NCBI RefSeq assembly: GCF_900091495.1
Contig: NZ_LT607413.1
Location: 3,735,001-3,799,000 of the forward strand
Direction: 5' to 3'
Length of the DNA: 64,000 nucleotides
DNA from: Micromonospora echinospora
GTDB lineage: Bacteria > Actinomycetota > Actinomycetes > Mycobacteriales > Micromonosporaceae
Position numbers and translations under genes: made by a program. Positions within the stretch are counted from its first letter, which is position 1; each line of letters starts with the position of its first letter. Positions 10,387-19,440 of the stretch are shown here, in pieces. The notes below the pieces were generated by a model. That model had not been told where the DNA came from. It did no database searches and worked only from the letters and a program-made list of their open reading frames with translations.

Positions 10387-13300
10387 ATGGCCTATCCGTT
10401 GCACGACGCGACCGCCGCCGGTGTCCCGGCGAGCCCGGACCTGCCCGCGGTCGAGCGCCGGGTCCTGGAGCACTGGACGGCCGACAAGACCTTCGAAGCG
10501 TCCGTCGAGACCCGCTCCGCCGGCGAGAACGGGAAGAACGAGTACGTCTTCTACGACGGCCCGCCGTTCGCCAACGGCCTGCCGCACTACGGCCACCTCT
10601 TCACCGGCTACGTCAAGGACGTGGTGCCGCGCTACCAGACCATGCGTGGGCGGCGGGTGGAGCGGCGCTTCGGCTGGGACTGCCACGGCCTGCCCGCCGA
10701 GGTGGTCGCCGAGAAGCAGCTCGGCATCACCAGCAAGGCGGAGATCCTCGACCTGGGCGTGGCCCGGTTCAACGAGGCGTGCCGCACCTCGGTGCTGGAG
10801 TTCACCCACGACTGGGAGCGGTACGTCACCCGCCAGGCCCGCTGGGTCGACTTCGCCAACGACTACAAGACCCTCGACCTGGACTACATGGAAAGTGTCA
10901 TGTGGGCCTTCAAGACCCTGCACGACAAGGGTCTGGTCTACGAGGGCTTCCGGGTGCTGGCGTACTGCTGGCGGTGCGAGACGCCGCTGTCGAACACCGA
11001 GACCCGGATGGACGACGTCTACCGGGACCGGCACGACCCGACCCTGTCGGTCTGGTTCGCGCTGACCCCCGACGAGACCGCCCCGGAGCTGGTGCGCGGC
11101 CCGGTGCGGCTGGGCGTCTGGACCACCACGCCGTGGACCCTGCCGTCGAACCTGGCCCTGGCCGTCGGCCCGGACATCGAGTACGCGGTACTGGAACGCG
11201 ACGGAGAGCGGTACGTGGTGGGCGCGGCGCGGCTCGGCGCGTACGCCAAGGAACTGGAGGAGTACGAGCTCCTCGGTACGGTGCGCGGCGCGGATCTGGT
11301 GGGGCGGTTCTACACCCCGCTCTACGACTTCCTGGTCGAGCAGGCCGGGCCGAACGCGTACCAGGTCCTCGGCGCGGAGTTCGTCACCACCGAGGACGGC
11401 ACCGGGATCGTGCACCTGGCCCCGGCCTTCGGTGAGGACGACCAGAACACCTGCAACGCCGCCGGCATCCCGACCGTCGTCACCGTCGACGACCACACCC
11501 GGTTCACCGCGCTGGTCCCGCCGTACCAGGGTGAGCAGGTCTTCGACGTCAACAAGCCGGTGATCCGGGAGCTGAAGGAGCGGGGGGTGGTGCTGAAGCA
11601 GGACACCTACACCCACTCCTACCCGCACTGCTGGCGCTGTGACACCCCGCTGGTCTACAAGGCGGTGTCGTCCTGGTTCGTCGCGGTGACCCGGTTCAAG
11701 GACCGGATGGTCGAACTGAACCAGCAGATCAACTGGACCCCGGGGCACATCAAGGACGGCTCGTTCGGCAAGTGGCTGGCCAACGCCCGGGACTGGTCGA
11801 TCAGCCGGAACCGGTTCTGGGGCTCGCCGATCCCGGTGTGGAAGTCCGACGACCCGAACTACCCCCGGGTCGACGTGTACGGCTCCCTGGCCGACATCGA
11901 GCGGGACTTCGGCGTACGCCTGACCGACCTGCACCGGCCGGCGGTGGACGAGCTGGTCCGCCCCAACCCGGACGACCCGACCGGGAAGTCCGTGATGCGC
12001 CGGGTGCCGGAGGTGCTGGACTGCTGGTTCGAGTCCGGCTCGATGCCGTTCGCCCAGGTGCACTACCCGTTCGAGAACGCCGACTGGTTCGAGCACCACT
12101 ACCCGGGCGACTTCATCGTCGAGTACATCGGGCAGACCCGGGGCTGGTTCTACACCATGCACGTGCTGGCCACCGCGTTGTTCGACCGGCCGGCGTTCCG
12201 CAACTGCCTCAGCCACGGCATCCTGCTCGGCTCGGACGGCCGGAAGATGTCCAAGAGCCTGCGCAACTACCCGGACGTGTACCACGTCTTCGACTCGTAC
12301 GGGTCGGACGCGATGCGCTGGATGCTGATGTCCTCGCCGGTGCTGCGCGGCGGGGACATGCCGGTGACCGAGGCGGGCATCCGGGACTCCGTCCGGCAGG
12401 TGCTGCTGCCGCTCTGGAACGTCTGGTACTTCTTCTCGCTCTACGCCAACGCCGCCGGGCACACCGCCCGTCGCCGCACGGATTCCACCCACCTGCTCGA
12501 CCGGTACGTGCTGGCGAAGACGAACGAGCTGGTCGCCACGGTCGGCGCGCAGATGGACGCGTACGACATCTCGGGGGCCTGCGCCACCGTGCGGTCGTAC
12601 CTGGACGCGCTGACCAACTGGTACGTGCGGCGCTCGCGGGACCGGTTCTGGTCCGGCGACGCCGACGCCTTCGACACGCTCTGGACGGTGCTGGAGACGC
12701 TCTGCCGGGTGGTCGCGCCGCTGGCGCCGTTGACGGCGGAGGAGATCTGGCGCGGGCTGACCGGTGAGCGGTCGGTCCACCTGACCGACTGGCCGTCGGC
12801 CGACGAGTTCCCGGCCGACCACGACCTGGTCGCGGCGATGGACGCCACCCGGGACGTGTGCTCGGCGGCGCTGTCCCTGCGCAAGGCGAAGGGGCTGCGG
12901 GTCCGGCTGCCGCTGGCGAGGCTCACCGTCGCCTCGCCGGCCGCCGCCGCGCTGCGTCCCTTCGGCGACCTGGTCGCCGACGAGGTCAACGTCAAGGCGG
13001 TGGAGTTCACCGACGCGGTGGCCTCCTACTGCCAGCAGGTGCTGACCGTGGTGCCCCGGGCGCTCGGCCCCCGGGTCGGCAAGCAGGTGCAGCAGGTCAT
13101 CAAGGCGGTCAAGGCGGGGGAGTGGGAACTGGTCGACGGCGCCCCGGTTGCGGCCGGGGTCACCCTCGCCGAGGGTGAGTACGAGCTGCGTCTGGTCGCC
13201 GCCGACGCGGAGCACTCCGCGCCGCTGCCCGCCGGTGAGGGGGTGGTGGTGCTGGACACCGCCGTCACCCCGGAACTGGCCGCCGAGGGGCTGGCCCGGG

Positions 13301-13533
13301 ACGTCGTCCGGGTGGTGCAGCAGGCCCGCCGGGACGCCGACCTGGACGTGTCGGACCGGATCACGCTGGTGCTGTCCGCCTCGGACGAGGTCCGGACGGC
13401 GGTGTCGGCGTACCGCGACTTCGTCGCCGGGGAGGTGCTGGCGGAGTCCGTGGACTTCGCCGACGCGGTCGACGGGTTCACCGGCGAGGTCGGCGAGGGC
13501 GACCGGGTGACGGTGGCCGTACGCCGGGTGTGA
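10387..13533 (+). CDS. ileS: Isoleucyl-tRNA synthetase (long, eukaryote-like type)
   Basis: Charges tRNA-Ile. The 1048-aa length and [13 protein letters not shown] signature (HYGH at residues 67-70) are those of the long, eukaryote-like IleRS class, which is typical of actinobacteria and, in other species, linked to low mupirocin sensitivity. KMSKS is intact at 620-624. Two CWRC clusters ([16 protein letters not shown]) lie in the connecting domains. ATG at 10387 is the first start after the leader and has GAGGAG at 10371-10376. Expression is predicted to be controlled by the T-box directly upstream. Confidence 0.97.
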   Translation: MAYPLHDATAAGVPASPDLPAVERRVLEHWTADKTFEASVETRSAGENGKNEYVFYDGPPFANGLPHYGHLFTGYVKDVVPRYQTMRGRRVERRFGWDCHGLPAEVVAEKQLGITSKAEILDLGVARFNEACRTSVLEFTHDWERYVTRQARWVDFANDYKTLDLDYMESVMWAFKTLHDKGLVYEGFRVLAYCWRCETPLSNTETRMDDVYRDRHDPTLSVWFALTPDETAPELVRGPVRLGVWTTTPWTLPSNLALAVGPDIEYAVLERDGERYVVGAARLGAYAKELEEYELLGTVRGADLVGRFYTPLYDFLVEQAGPNAYQVLGAEFVTTEDGTGIVHLAPAFGEDDQNTCNAAGIPTVVTVDDHTRFTALVPPYQGEQVFDVNKPVIRELKERGVVLKQDTYTHSYPHCWRCDTPLVYKAVSSWFVAVTRFKDRMVELNQQINWTPGHIKDGSFGKWLANARDWSISRNRFWGSPIPVWKSDDPNYPRVDVYGSLADIERDFGVRLTDLHRPAVDELVRPNPDDPTGKSVMRRVPEVLDCWFESGSMPFAQVHYPFENADWFEHHYPGDFIVEYIGQTRGWFYTMHVLATALFDRPAFRNCLSHGILLGSDGRKMSKSLRNYPDVYHVFDSYGSDAMRWMLMSSPVLRGGDMPVTEAGIRDSVRQVLLPLWNVWYFFSLYANAAGHTARRRTDSTHLLDRYVLAKTNELVATVGAQMDAYDISGACATVRSYLDALTNWYVRRSRDRFWSGDADAFDTLWTVLETLCRVVAPLAPLTAEEIWRGLTGERSVHLTDWPSADEFPADHDLVAAMDATRDVCSAALSLRKAKGLRVRLPLARLTVASPAAAALRPFGDLVADEVNVKAVEFTDAVASYCQQVLTVVPRALGPRVGKQVQQVIKAVKAGEWELVDGAPVAAGVTLAEGEYELRLVAADAEHSAPLPAGEGVVVLDTAVTPELAAEGLARDVVRVVQQARRDADLDVSDRITLVLSASDEVRTAVSAYRDFVAGEVLAESVDFADAVDGFTGEVGEGDRVTVAVRRV

Positions 13534-13696
13534 GCAACCCGGACACTGGTCGACGGGGAGGGTCGTATTCGCAGGTCGCGGCCCTCCCCGGCGGCCCGGG
13601 TCCCGCCCGTCGGCCGACTCGGCGGGGGCCGCCGGACACCGGCGGGCCGTCGGCTAACGTGACACCGCCTGAACCCGTACGACCGCCGGAGGACCC

Positions 13697-14374
13697 GTGC
13701 CGCCTCTCTACACCATCGGCCAGTACACCGTGGGGAACCTGCTGCGGTGGGGATGGCGCCCGACCGTGGAGGGACTGGAGCACGTACCGGAGCAGGGCGG
13801 CGCGATCCTCGCCGGCAACCACCTCTCCGTCGCCGACGAACTGTTCCTCGGCGCGACGATTCCCCGGCACCTCGCCTTCTGGGCCAAGTCGGAATACTTC
13901 AAGGGCACCGGGTTCCGGGGACAGCTGACCAAGTCGGTGCTCACCGGGCTGGGCGCGATCCCGGTGGAGCGGGCCGGTGGGCGGGCCGCGCTCTCCGCGT
14001 TCGACGCGGCGATCCCGGCGCTGCGCGGCGGCGACCTGGTCGTCGTCTACCCGGAGGGGACCCGGTCGCCGGACGGCCGCCTCTACCGGGGCCGCACCGG
14101 CGCGGCCCGGCTCGCCGTCTCGGCCGGTGTGCCGATCGTCCCGGTGGGCATGATCGGCACCGACCGGGTGCAGCCGATCGGCGCCCGGATGCCCCGCCTC
14201 GGCGCGGGGAAGATCACCGTCCGGTTCGGCAAGCCGCTGGACTTCACCGGCCGTTCCGACGACCGCACCTCGCTGCGGGCGATGACCGACGAGCTGATGA
14301 GCGAGATCCAGAAGCTCACCGGCCAGGAGTACGTCCCCCGCTACGCCCCGCCCCGCGGCCAGCCCGCCGGCTGA
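13697..14374 (+). CDS. 1-acyl-sn-glycerol-3-phosphate acyltransferase family (PlsC-like)
   Basis: Protein of 225 aa from the PlsC/LPLAT family, which transfers acyl groups to lysophosphatidate or related acceptors at the membrane. It has the catalytic HxxxxD-type block (NHLSVADELF, about residues 42-51) and the YPEGTRSPDGRL acceptor block (about 118-129). There is no clear membrane-spanning helix, so attachment is probably peripheral. The GTG start follows GGAGGA at 13688-13693. The gene stands alone and converges with the proline-rich protein gene. The 163-bp gap before it shows no distinct element. Exact substrate not determinable. Confidence 0.9.
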   Translation: MPPLYTIGQYTVGNLLRWGWRPTVEGLEHVPEQGGAILAGNHLSVADELFLGATIPRHLAFWAKSEYFKGTGFRGQLTKSVLTGLGAIPVERAGGRAALSAFDAAIPALRGGDLVVVYPEGTRSPDGRLYRGRTGAARLAVSAGVPIVPVGMIGTDRVQPIGARMPRLGAGKITVRFGKPLDFTGRSDDRTSLRAMTDELMSEIQKLTGQEYVPRYAPPRGQPAG

Positions 14375-14413
14375 TCCGGTCCGCGCGTCGCGGTTACCCG
14401 GCCGGGGACGGGG

Positions 14414-16138
14414 TCACTGCCGGGTGACGATCTGTTCCCGCAGGGTGCCGAGCAGGGTGGCGCTGTCGGACAGCGAGAGCCGGGTGAAGACCCCGCTGGC
14501 GATGCTGCCGTGGTCGGCCCAGGTGCAGACCACCACGTCCACACTGCCCGAGCGGCCGACCGCGCAGCGCTGGTGCTCCCCGCGTACGTCGGTCTCGACC
14601 ACCTGCTGCGTCCCGAGCTTGTACTTCGGGGTCAGCCGGGTCAGCTCCTCCTCGGCGTCCGACTCGGGCGTGAACCGGAAACCGGTGCTGCCGAAGATCG
14701 TGACGGTCTTGCCCTGCGGGGTGCTGTAGACCCCGGCGAAGACCTCCTCGGCCAACGCGTGTTCGGTCTCCACCTCGCCGCGTAGCTCGTCGGCGGTCTG
14801 CTCGCTGCGGGCGTCGGTCTGGAGCCGCAGGTCGGCCACCTGCGGCGGAAGGGTCGCGCCGGCCGGGTACTGCTCCCACATCGGCTTGCCGAACCAGGCG
14901 GGGCAACCGCAGCAGCAGGCGATCGAGAGCAGGCTCATGATCAGCATGCGGGCCGGCCAGCGTCGTTTCTTGCGGGGCGGCGGCGGAGCGTACCCCTGTG
15001 GGGCCTGCCAATTGGGCGGCGGACCGACCGGGGGCGGCGTGGGATTTCGCCGCTGCGGTGGTGGGGCCGCCGGCCGCGCCGGCGGGGGTGCGGAGACCGG
15101 GCGTGGTGGTGCGGAGACCGGCGGTGGTGGTGCGGAGACCGGGCGGGCCGGTGCCGGTGGCGGTGCGGAGACCGGGCGGGCCTGCGGTGCCGGGACCGGT
15201 GGCGGGAAGGCCGGTGGCGACACCGGCCGGGCGACCGGCGGGGGGAAGGCCGGCGGCGACACGGGACGCGCCTGCGGGGGTGGCGGGACTGAGTGCGCCT
15301 GCGGGGGCGGCGACACCGGACGGGCCGGCGCGGGCGGTGACACCGGGTGTGCGGGCGGCGGGGAGACCGGCTGCCCGGAGACGGGCGCCACCGGTGGGGG
15401 CTGCGGGGTGACCGGCGGTGGGGCCCAGGCCGGGGCGGGCGGGTCCGGCGGCGTCCAGGCTGGGGAGTCCGTCGCGGCCGGGTACATCCGGGTGGGGGGC
15501 AGCGGCTCGTAACCCGCGTTCAGGTCCCAGCTGCCGGTGTCGACCCCGGCCCACGGGTCGACCGGTGCCAGGCTCTCCGGCGGGGTGGGCGGAGGCACGG
15601 GAGGCGGGGTCGGCTCGGCGGAGTGACCCCAACCGCGCTTCTTCGGCTTGGGCGGCGGCACCGCCGCCGACCCGCTCCACCGGGGCGCGGGCGGGACGGC
15701 GGGGGACGCGTCGAGTTTCGTCGGATCGGGGCCGGCGCGGTCGATGCGGGTGGCGTCGGGTCTGCCCTGCTCCGGCGCGGTCGGGTCGACGCGGACCGGG
15801 TCGATCCGGGTCGGGTCGGGCGCGGACGGCGCGGACTTCCGCTCGGCGGGGGCGGGGACCTTGGCGGCCCCGCGCGGTGGGGCTGTCCCGGACGCGGTGG
15901 AGGTGACCTCAGGGCGGGCCGTGTCCACGGCGGTCCGGTCCGCTCCCGCCGGGTTCTCCTCGGTCACGGGTTCGGCGGCCGGGCCGTCGGACGTCTGCTC
16001 GAGCGTCCGCTCGGCGGGGACGGCGGAGGGGTCGGGCTCGCCGGGAACCACCTGCTCCCGGGCCTCCGTCACGGACGGTGGTGGGGCCGGCGTGTTCCCG
16101 GCGGCCGGTCCTTCTGCTCCCGGCTGCGGTTCCGGCAT
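14414..16138 (-). CDS. Proline-rich, single-pass membrane protein with C-terminal WADHGS domain
   Basis: Protein of 574 aa. Residues 1 to about 390 are disordered: an acidic/Ala/Pro part, then many RPVSPP / RPVSAPP repeats. A membrane segment follows (MLIMSLLSIACCCGCPAWFG) with an unusual CCCGC cluster. The C-terminal ~140 residues match the outer domain of the protein at 1907-2593, including VCTWADHGS and the TL-x3-RE-x-I ending. The likely topology is a proline-rich cytoplasmic arm and an external sensor-like domain, which is inference. ATG at 16138 has GAGGAG about 9 nt upstream. The 217-bp divergent gap before the radical SAM gene must hold both promoters. No known function. Confidence 0.78.
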   Translation of the reverse strand: MPEPQPGAEGPAAGNTPAPPPSVTEAREQVVPGEPDPSAVPAERTLEQTSDGPAAEPVTEENPAGADRTAVDTARPEVTSTASGTAPPRGAAKVPAPAERKSAPSAPDPTRIDPVRVDPTAPEQGRPDATRIDRAGPDPTKLDASPAVPPAPRWSGSAAVPPPKPKKRGWGHSAEPTPPPVPPPTPPESLAPVDPWAGVDTGSWDLNAGYEPLPPTRMYPAATDSPAWTPPDPPAPAWAPPPVTPQPPPVAPVSGQPVSPPPAHPVSPPAPARPVSPPPQAHSVPPPPQARPVSPPAFPPPVARPVSPPAFPPPVPAPQARPVSAPPPAPARPVSAPPPPVSAPPRPVSAPPPARPAAPPPQRRNPTPPPVGPPPNWQAPQGYAPPPPRKKRRWPARMLIMSLLSIACCCGCPAWFGKPMWEQYPAGATLPPQVADLRLQTDARSEQTADELRGEVETEHALAEEVFAGVYSTPQGKTVTIFGSTGFRFTPESDAEEELTRLTPKYKLGTQQVVETDVRGEHQRCAVGRSGSVDVVVCTWADHGSIASGVFTRLSLSDSATLLGTLREQIVTRQ

Positions 16139-16355
16139 CGCGGTAATCTCCTCTCGCGCCGTTGCGAGGTTAGTACCGGTACGCCAACCGGGGCCATTCG
16201 CGCCCCCCGTACCCCGATGTCCCGCCGCGTCACGACGTGCGGCGGTGTCGACCGGCAGAGCGGGCCGCGGTGACCGACCGCTCCCGTGTCGTCCTTTCGG
16301 CTCGGTCCACCCGGTCCGGCGGACCCGGATCGGCGGGCGCGTACCCTTGGGCGTC

Positions 16356-18401
16356 ATGAGCGTCCCGTCCACCACGCCGCGCCCCGCCGTGGCGAACTCT
16401 GGCGACGGCTCCAGCTCGGCGCGTCCGACGCCGCGCCGCGACCTGGAGCCGTCGGTCTGGCCCCGGCTGGAGCCGTTGCTGCCCCAGGTGACCAAACCCA
16501 TCCAGTACGTCGGTGGTGAGTTGGGGGCGGTGGTCAAGGACTGGGACGCCGCGACGGTCCGCTGGGCCCTGATGTACCCCGACGCGTACGAGGTGGGCCT
16601 GCCCAACCAGGGCGTGCAGATCCTCTACGAGGTGCTCAACGAGCTGCCCGACGTGCTCGCCGAGCGGACGTACGCGGTCTGGCCGGACCTGGAGCGGCTG
16701 ATGCGGGCGCAGGGCGTCCCGCAGTTCACCGTCGACGCGCACCGCTCGGTGCGCGACTTCGACGTGTTCGGCGTCTCGTTCTCCACCGAGCTGGGCTACA
16801 CCAACCTGCTCAACGCGATCGACCTGGCCGGTATCCCGCTGCTCGCCGCCGACCGGACCGACGCCGACCCGGTGATCGTGGCCGGCGGGCACGCGGCGTT
16901 CAACCCGGAGCCGATCGCCGACTTCGTCGACGCCGCCGTGCTCGGTGACGGCGAGGAGGCGGTCCTGGAGATCACCACGATCGTCCGGGAGTGGAAGGCC
17001 GAGGGCTCGCCCGGCGGGCGGGACGAGCTGCTGCTCCGGCTGGCCCGCACCGAGAGCGTCTACGTGCCGCGCTTCTACGACGTGGACTACCTCCCGGACG
17101 GCCGGATCCAGCGGGTCGTGCCGAACCGGGCGGACGTGCCGTTCCGGGTGCACAAGCGCACGACGATGGACCTGGACGCCTGGCCGTACCCGAAGAAGCC
17201 GCTGGTGCCGCTCGCCGAGACGGTGCACGAGCGGTACGCGGTGGAGATCTTCCGGGGTTGCACCCGGGGCTGCCGGTTCTGCCAGGCCGGCATGATCACC
17301 CGCCCGGTCCGGGAACGGTCGATCACCACGGTCGGGCAGATGGTGCAGCAGGGGCTGGAGTTCTCCGGCTTCCACGAGGTGGGCCTGCTGTCGCTCTCCT
17401 CGGCCGACCACTCCGAGATCGGCGACATGTGCTCCGGCCTCGCCCAGCAGTACGAGGGCACGAACGTGTCGCTCTCGCTGCCGTCGACCCGGGTGGACGC
17501 GTTCAACATTGACCTGGCCCAGGAGCTGTCCCGCAACGGCCGACGGACCGGCCTGACCTTCGCCCCCGAGGGCGGGTCGGAGCGGATCCGGCGGGTCATC
17601 AACAAGATGGTCTCCAAGGAAGACCTGATCCGCACCGTGGTCACCGCGTACACCAACGGCTGGCGGCAGGTGAAGCTGTACTTCATGTGCGGCCTGCCCA
17701 CCGAGGGCGACGACGACGTGCTCGAGATCGCGGACATGGCGCACGAGGTGATCCGGGCCGGCCGGGCGGCGACCGGTTCGAAGGACATCCGCTGCACGGT
17801 CTCCATCGGCGGGTTCGTGCCGAAGCCGCACACCCCGTTCCAGTGGGCGCCGATGGAGCGCCCGGAGGTCATCGACGGCCGGCTCAAGCTGCTCAAGCAG
17901 GCGATCAACGCGGACCGCTCGCTGGGCCGGGCGATCGGTTTCCGGTACCACGACGGCGAGCCGTCGCTGATCGAGGGCCTGCTCAGCCGGGGTGACCGGC
18001 GGGTCGGCGCGGTCATCCGGCGGGTCTGGGAGAACGGCGGCCGCTTCGACGGCTGGAGCGAGCACTTCTCCTACCAGCGCTGGGTGGACGCCGCCGCCGA
18101 GGTGCTGCCGACCTTCGGCGTCGACCTGGACTGGTACACCACCCGGGAGCGCGAGGAGCTGGAGGTCCTGCCCTGGGACCACCTCGACTCCGGCCTGGAC
18201 AAGGACTGGCTCTGGCAGGACTGGCAGGACGCGCTCAGCGAGTACGAGCAGGACGACTGCCGGTGGACGCCCTGCTTCGACTGCGGCGTCTGCCCGTCCA
18301 TGGACACCGAGATCCAGATCGGCCCGACCGGGCGCAAACTGCTCCCGCTCACCCCGATCACCGGTGACGGCCTGCGGGTACCCTCCCCGGCCGCCCAGTA
18401 G
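16356..18401 (+). CDS. B12-binding-domain radical SAM protein (TIGR03960 family)
   Basis: Protein of 681 aa. The N-terminal part (about 70-200) has a B12-binding-like Rossmann region with GGHAAFNPEPIADF. The radical SAM core has Cys302-x3-Cys306-x2-Cys309 (CTRGCRFC), which binds a 4Fe-4S cluster. A Cys-rich tail (TPCFDCGVCPSMD) may hold another metal site. The family occurs with the DUF2344/TIGR03936 protein encoded next; in many bacteria they are fused or adjacent. The reaction is not established. ATG at 16356 was chosen as the first start before conserved sequence; the Shine-Dalgarno is weak. Confidence 0.9.
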   Translation: MSVPSTTPRPAVANSGDGSSSARPTPRRDLEPSVWPRLEPLLPQVTKPIQYVGGELGAVVKDWDAATVRWALMYPDAYEVGLPNQGVQILYEVLNELPDVLAERTYAVWPDLERLMRAQGVPQFTVDAHRSVRDFDVFGVSFSTELGYTNLLNAIDLAGIPLLAADRTDADPVIVAGGHAAFNPEPIADFVDAAVLGDGEEAVLEITTIVREWKAEGSPGGRDELLLRLARTESVYVPRFYDVDYLPDGRIQRVVPNRADVPFRVHKRTTMDLDAWPYPKKPLVPLAETVHERYAVEIFRGCTRGCRFCQAGMITRPVRERSITTVGQMVQQGLEFSGFHEVGLLSLSSADHSEIGDMCSGLAQQYEGTNVSLSLPSTRVDAFNIDLAQELSRNGRRTGLTFAPEGGSERIRRVINKMVSKEDLIRTVVTAYTNGWRQVKLYFMCGLPTEGDDDVLEIADMAHEVIRAGRAATGSKDIRCTVSIGGFVPKPHTPFQWAPMERPEVIDGRLKLLKQAINADRSLGRAIGFRYHDGEPSLIEGLLSRGDRRVGAVIRRVWENGGRFDGWSEHFSYQRWVDAAAEVLPTFGVDLDWYTTREREELEVLPWDHLDSGLDKDWLWQDWQDALSEYEQDDCRWTPCFDCGVCPSMDTEIQIGPTGRKLLPLTPITGDGLRVPSPAAQ

Positions 18402-18406
18402 CGACC

Positions 18407-18433
18407 TCCCGGCGCGCTCGTCGTGCGCCGGGA
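18407..18433 (+). terminator. Hairpin after radical SAM gene
   Basis: Nine-bp perfect stem TCCCGGCGC (18407-18415) with GCGCCGGGA (18425-18433) and a 9-nt loop, 6 nt after the stop codon. There is no strong U-tract. It may separate this gene from the DUF2344 gene, which has a candidate promoter of its own. Confidence 0.6.
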
Positions 18434-18455
18434 CCGGACTGGGCTGATCATGGAG

Positions 18456-18484
18456 TTGTCGTCACGGTGCGTGTCATCGACAAT
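18456..18484 (+). promoter_or_regulatory. Candidate sigma-70-type promoter of DUF2344 gene
   Basis: TTGTCG (18456-18461), a 17-nt spacer and GACAAT (18479-18484). The expected start of transcription is near 18491, only about 8 nt before the ATG at 18499 and about 38 nt before the alternative ATC start. Seen by eye; not tested. Confidence 0.4.
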
Positions 18485-18498
18485 GACTGGCGTGATCG

Positions 18499-19305
18499 AT
18501 GGGTACTGACATTCCGAGGAGCACGACGATCAACAAGAAACCACAGCCGGAGGGCGGGCAGGCGCCGGTCGTCCAGCGCGTCCGCATCCGGTACGCCAAG
18601 CGGGGACCGCTGCGGTTCACCTCGCACCGGGACTTCGCGCGGGCCTTCGAGCGGGCGCTGCGACGGGCCGGGGTGCCGATCGCCTTCTCCCAGGGCTTCA
18701 CCCCACACCCGAAGATCTCGTACGCCAGCGCCGCCCCGACCGGCGTGGCCAGCGAGGCGGAATACCTGGAGATTGGCCTGCGCGCCCCGGTCGACCCGGG
18801 CGAGCTGCGTACCGCGCTGGACGCCGCGCTCTCACCCGGCCTCGACGTGCTCGACGCGGTGGTGGCCGGCGGCGGGAGCCTCGCCGACCGGATCGAGGCG
18901 TCCCACTGGTGGATCGAGCTGCCCGGGGTCGATCCGGTCACGCTGCACCGGGCGGTCGACGCCTTCACCGCCGCCGAGGAGGTGCTGGTCGAGCGGATGA
19001 CGAAACAGGGACGGCGTACGTTCGACGCCCGCGCCGCGGTGCTCCGGATCGGGGTCCGCGAGCCGGCGGAGACGCCTTCCGAGGTCACCGGCGTGCCGTG
19101 TGCGATACTCGAACTGGTCGTTCGGCAGGTCACCCCGTCCGTTCGACCCGATGACGTCCTTTCCGGCCTCCGCGTGGTGGCCGACCTGGAGCCGCCGGTG
19201 TCGCCACGGGTGACCCGGCTGGCGCAGGGCACGTTGACCGCGCAGGGCGCGATCGCGGATCCGTTGGAGGCGGACCGCGACAGGGCAACCATCGTTGAGC
19301 GCTGA
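18499..19305 (+). CDS. DUF2344 / TIGR03936 family protein
   Basis: Protein of up to 268 aa. It has the family opening RIRYAKRGPLRFTSHRDF (about residues 29-46) and the SQGFTPHPKISYA block (about 64-76). It is the steady partner of the radical SAM protein upstream and presumably works with it; the reaction is unknown. The start is uncertain. ATG 18499 has no ribosome binding site. Codon 11, ATC at 18529, lies 7 nt after a good GAGGAG (18516-18521). No ATG, GTG or TTG occurs between residue 11 and the conserved region. Confidence 0.87.
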   Translation: MGTDIPRSTTINKKPQPEGGQAPVVQRVRIRYAKRGPLRFTSHRDFARAFERALRRAGVPIAFSQGFTPHPKISYASAAPTGVASEAEYLEIGLRAPVDPGELRTALDAALSPGLDVLDAVVAGGGSLADRIEASHWWIELPGVDPVTLHRAVDAFTAAEEVLVERMTKQGRRTFDARAAVLRIGVREPAETPSEVTGVPCAILELVVRQVTPSVRPDDVLSGLRVVADLEPPVSPRVTRLAQGTLTAQGAIADPLEADRDRATIVER

Positions 19306-19363
19306 CCGGACATCCGGTCGGTTCTCAGGCAGGCAGACTTCGACGGGCGTGCACCTCGCGTGC

Positions 19364-19383
19364 CCGCGGAAAAAAATTTGCGG
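19364..19383 (+). other. A/T-rich hairpin loop in rne leader
   Basis: CCGC (19364-19367) and GCGG (19380-19383) enclose the 12-nt loop GGAAAAAAATTT, a strikingly A/T-rich stretch 57 nt before the RNase E/G start. RNase E prefers A/U-rich single-stranded sites and regulates its own leader in E. coli. A similar role here is only a possibility. Confidence 0.35.
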
Positions 19384-19440
19384 CAACCCTGCGTGGCAGC
19401 GCTCACCCGCGCCCGGGGCAGCCAGAACTGGAGAACGTCC

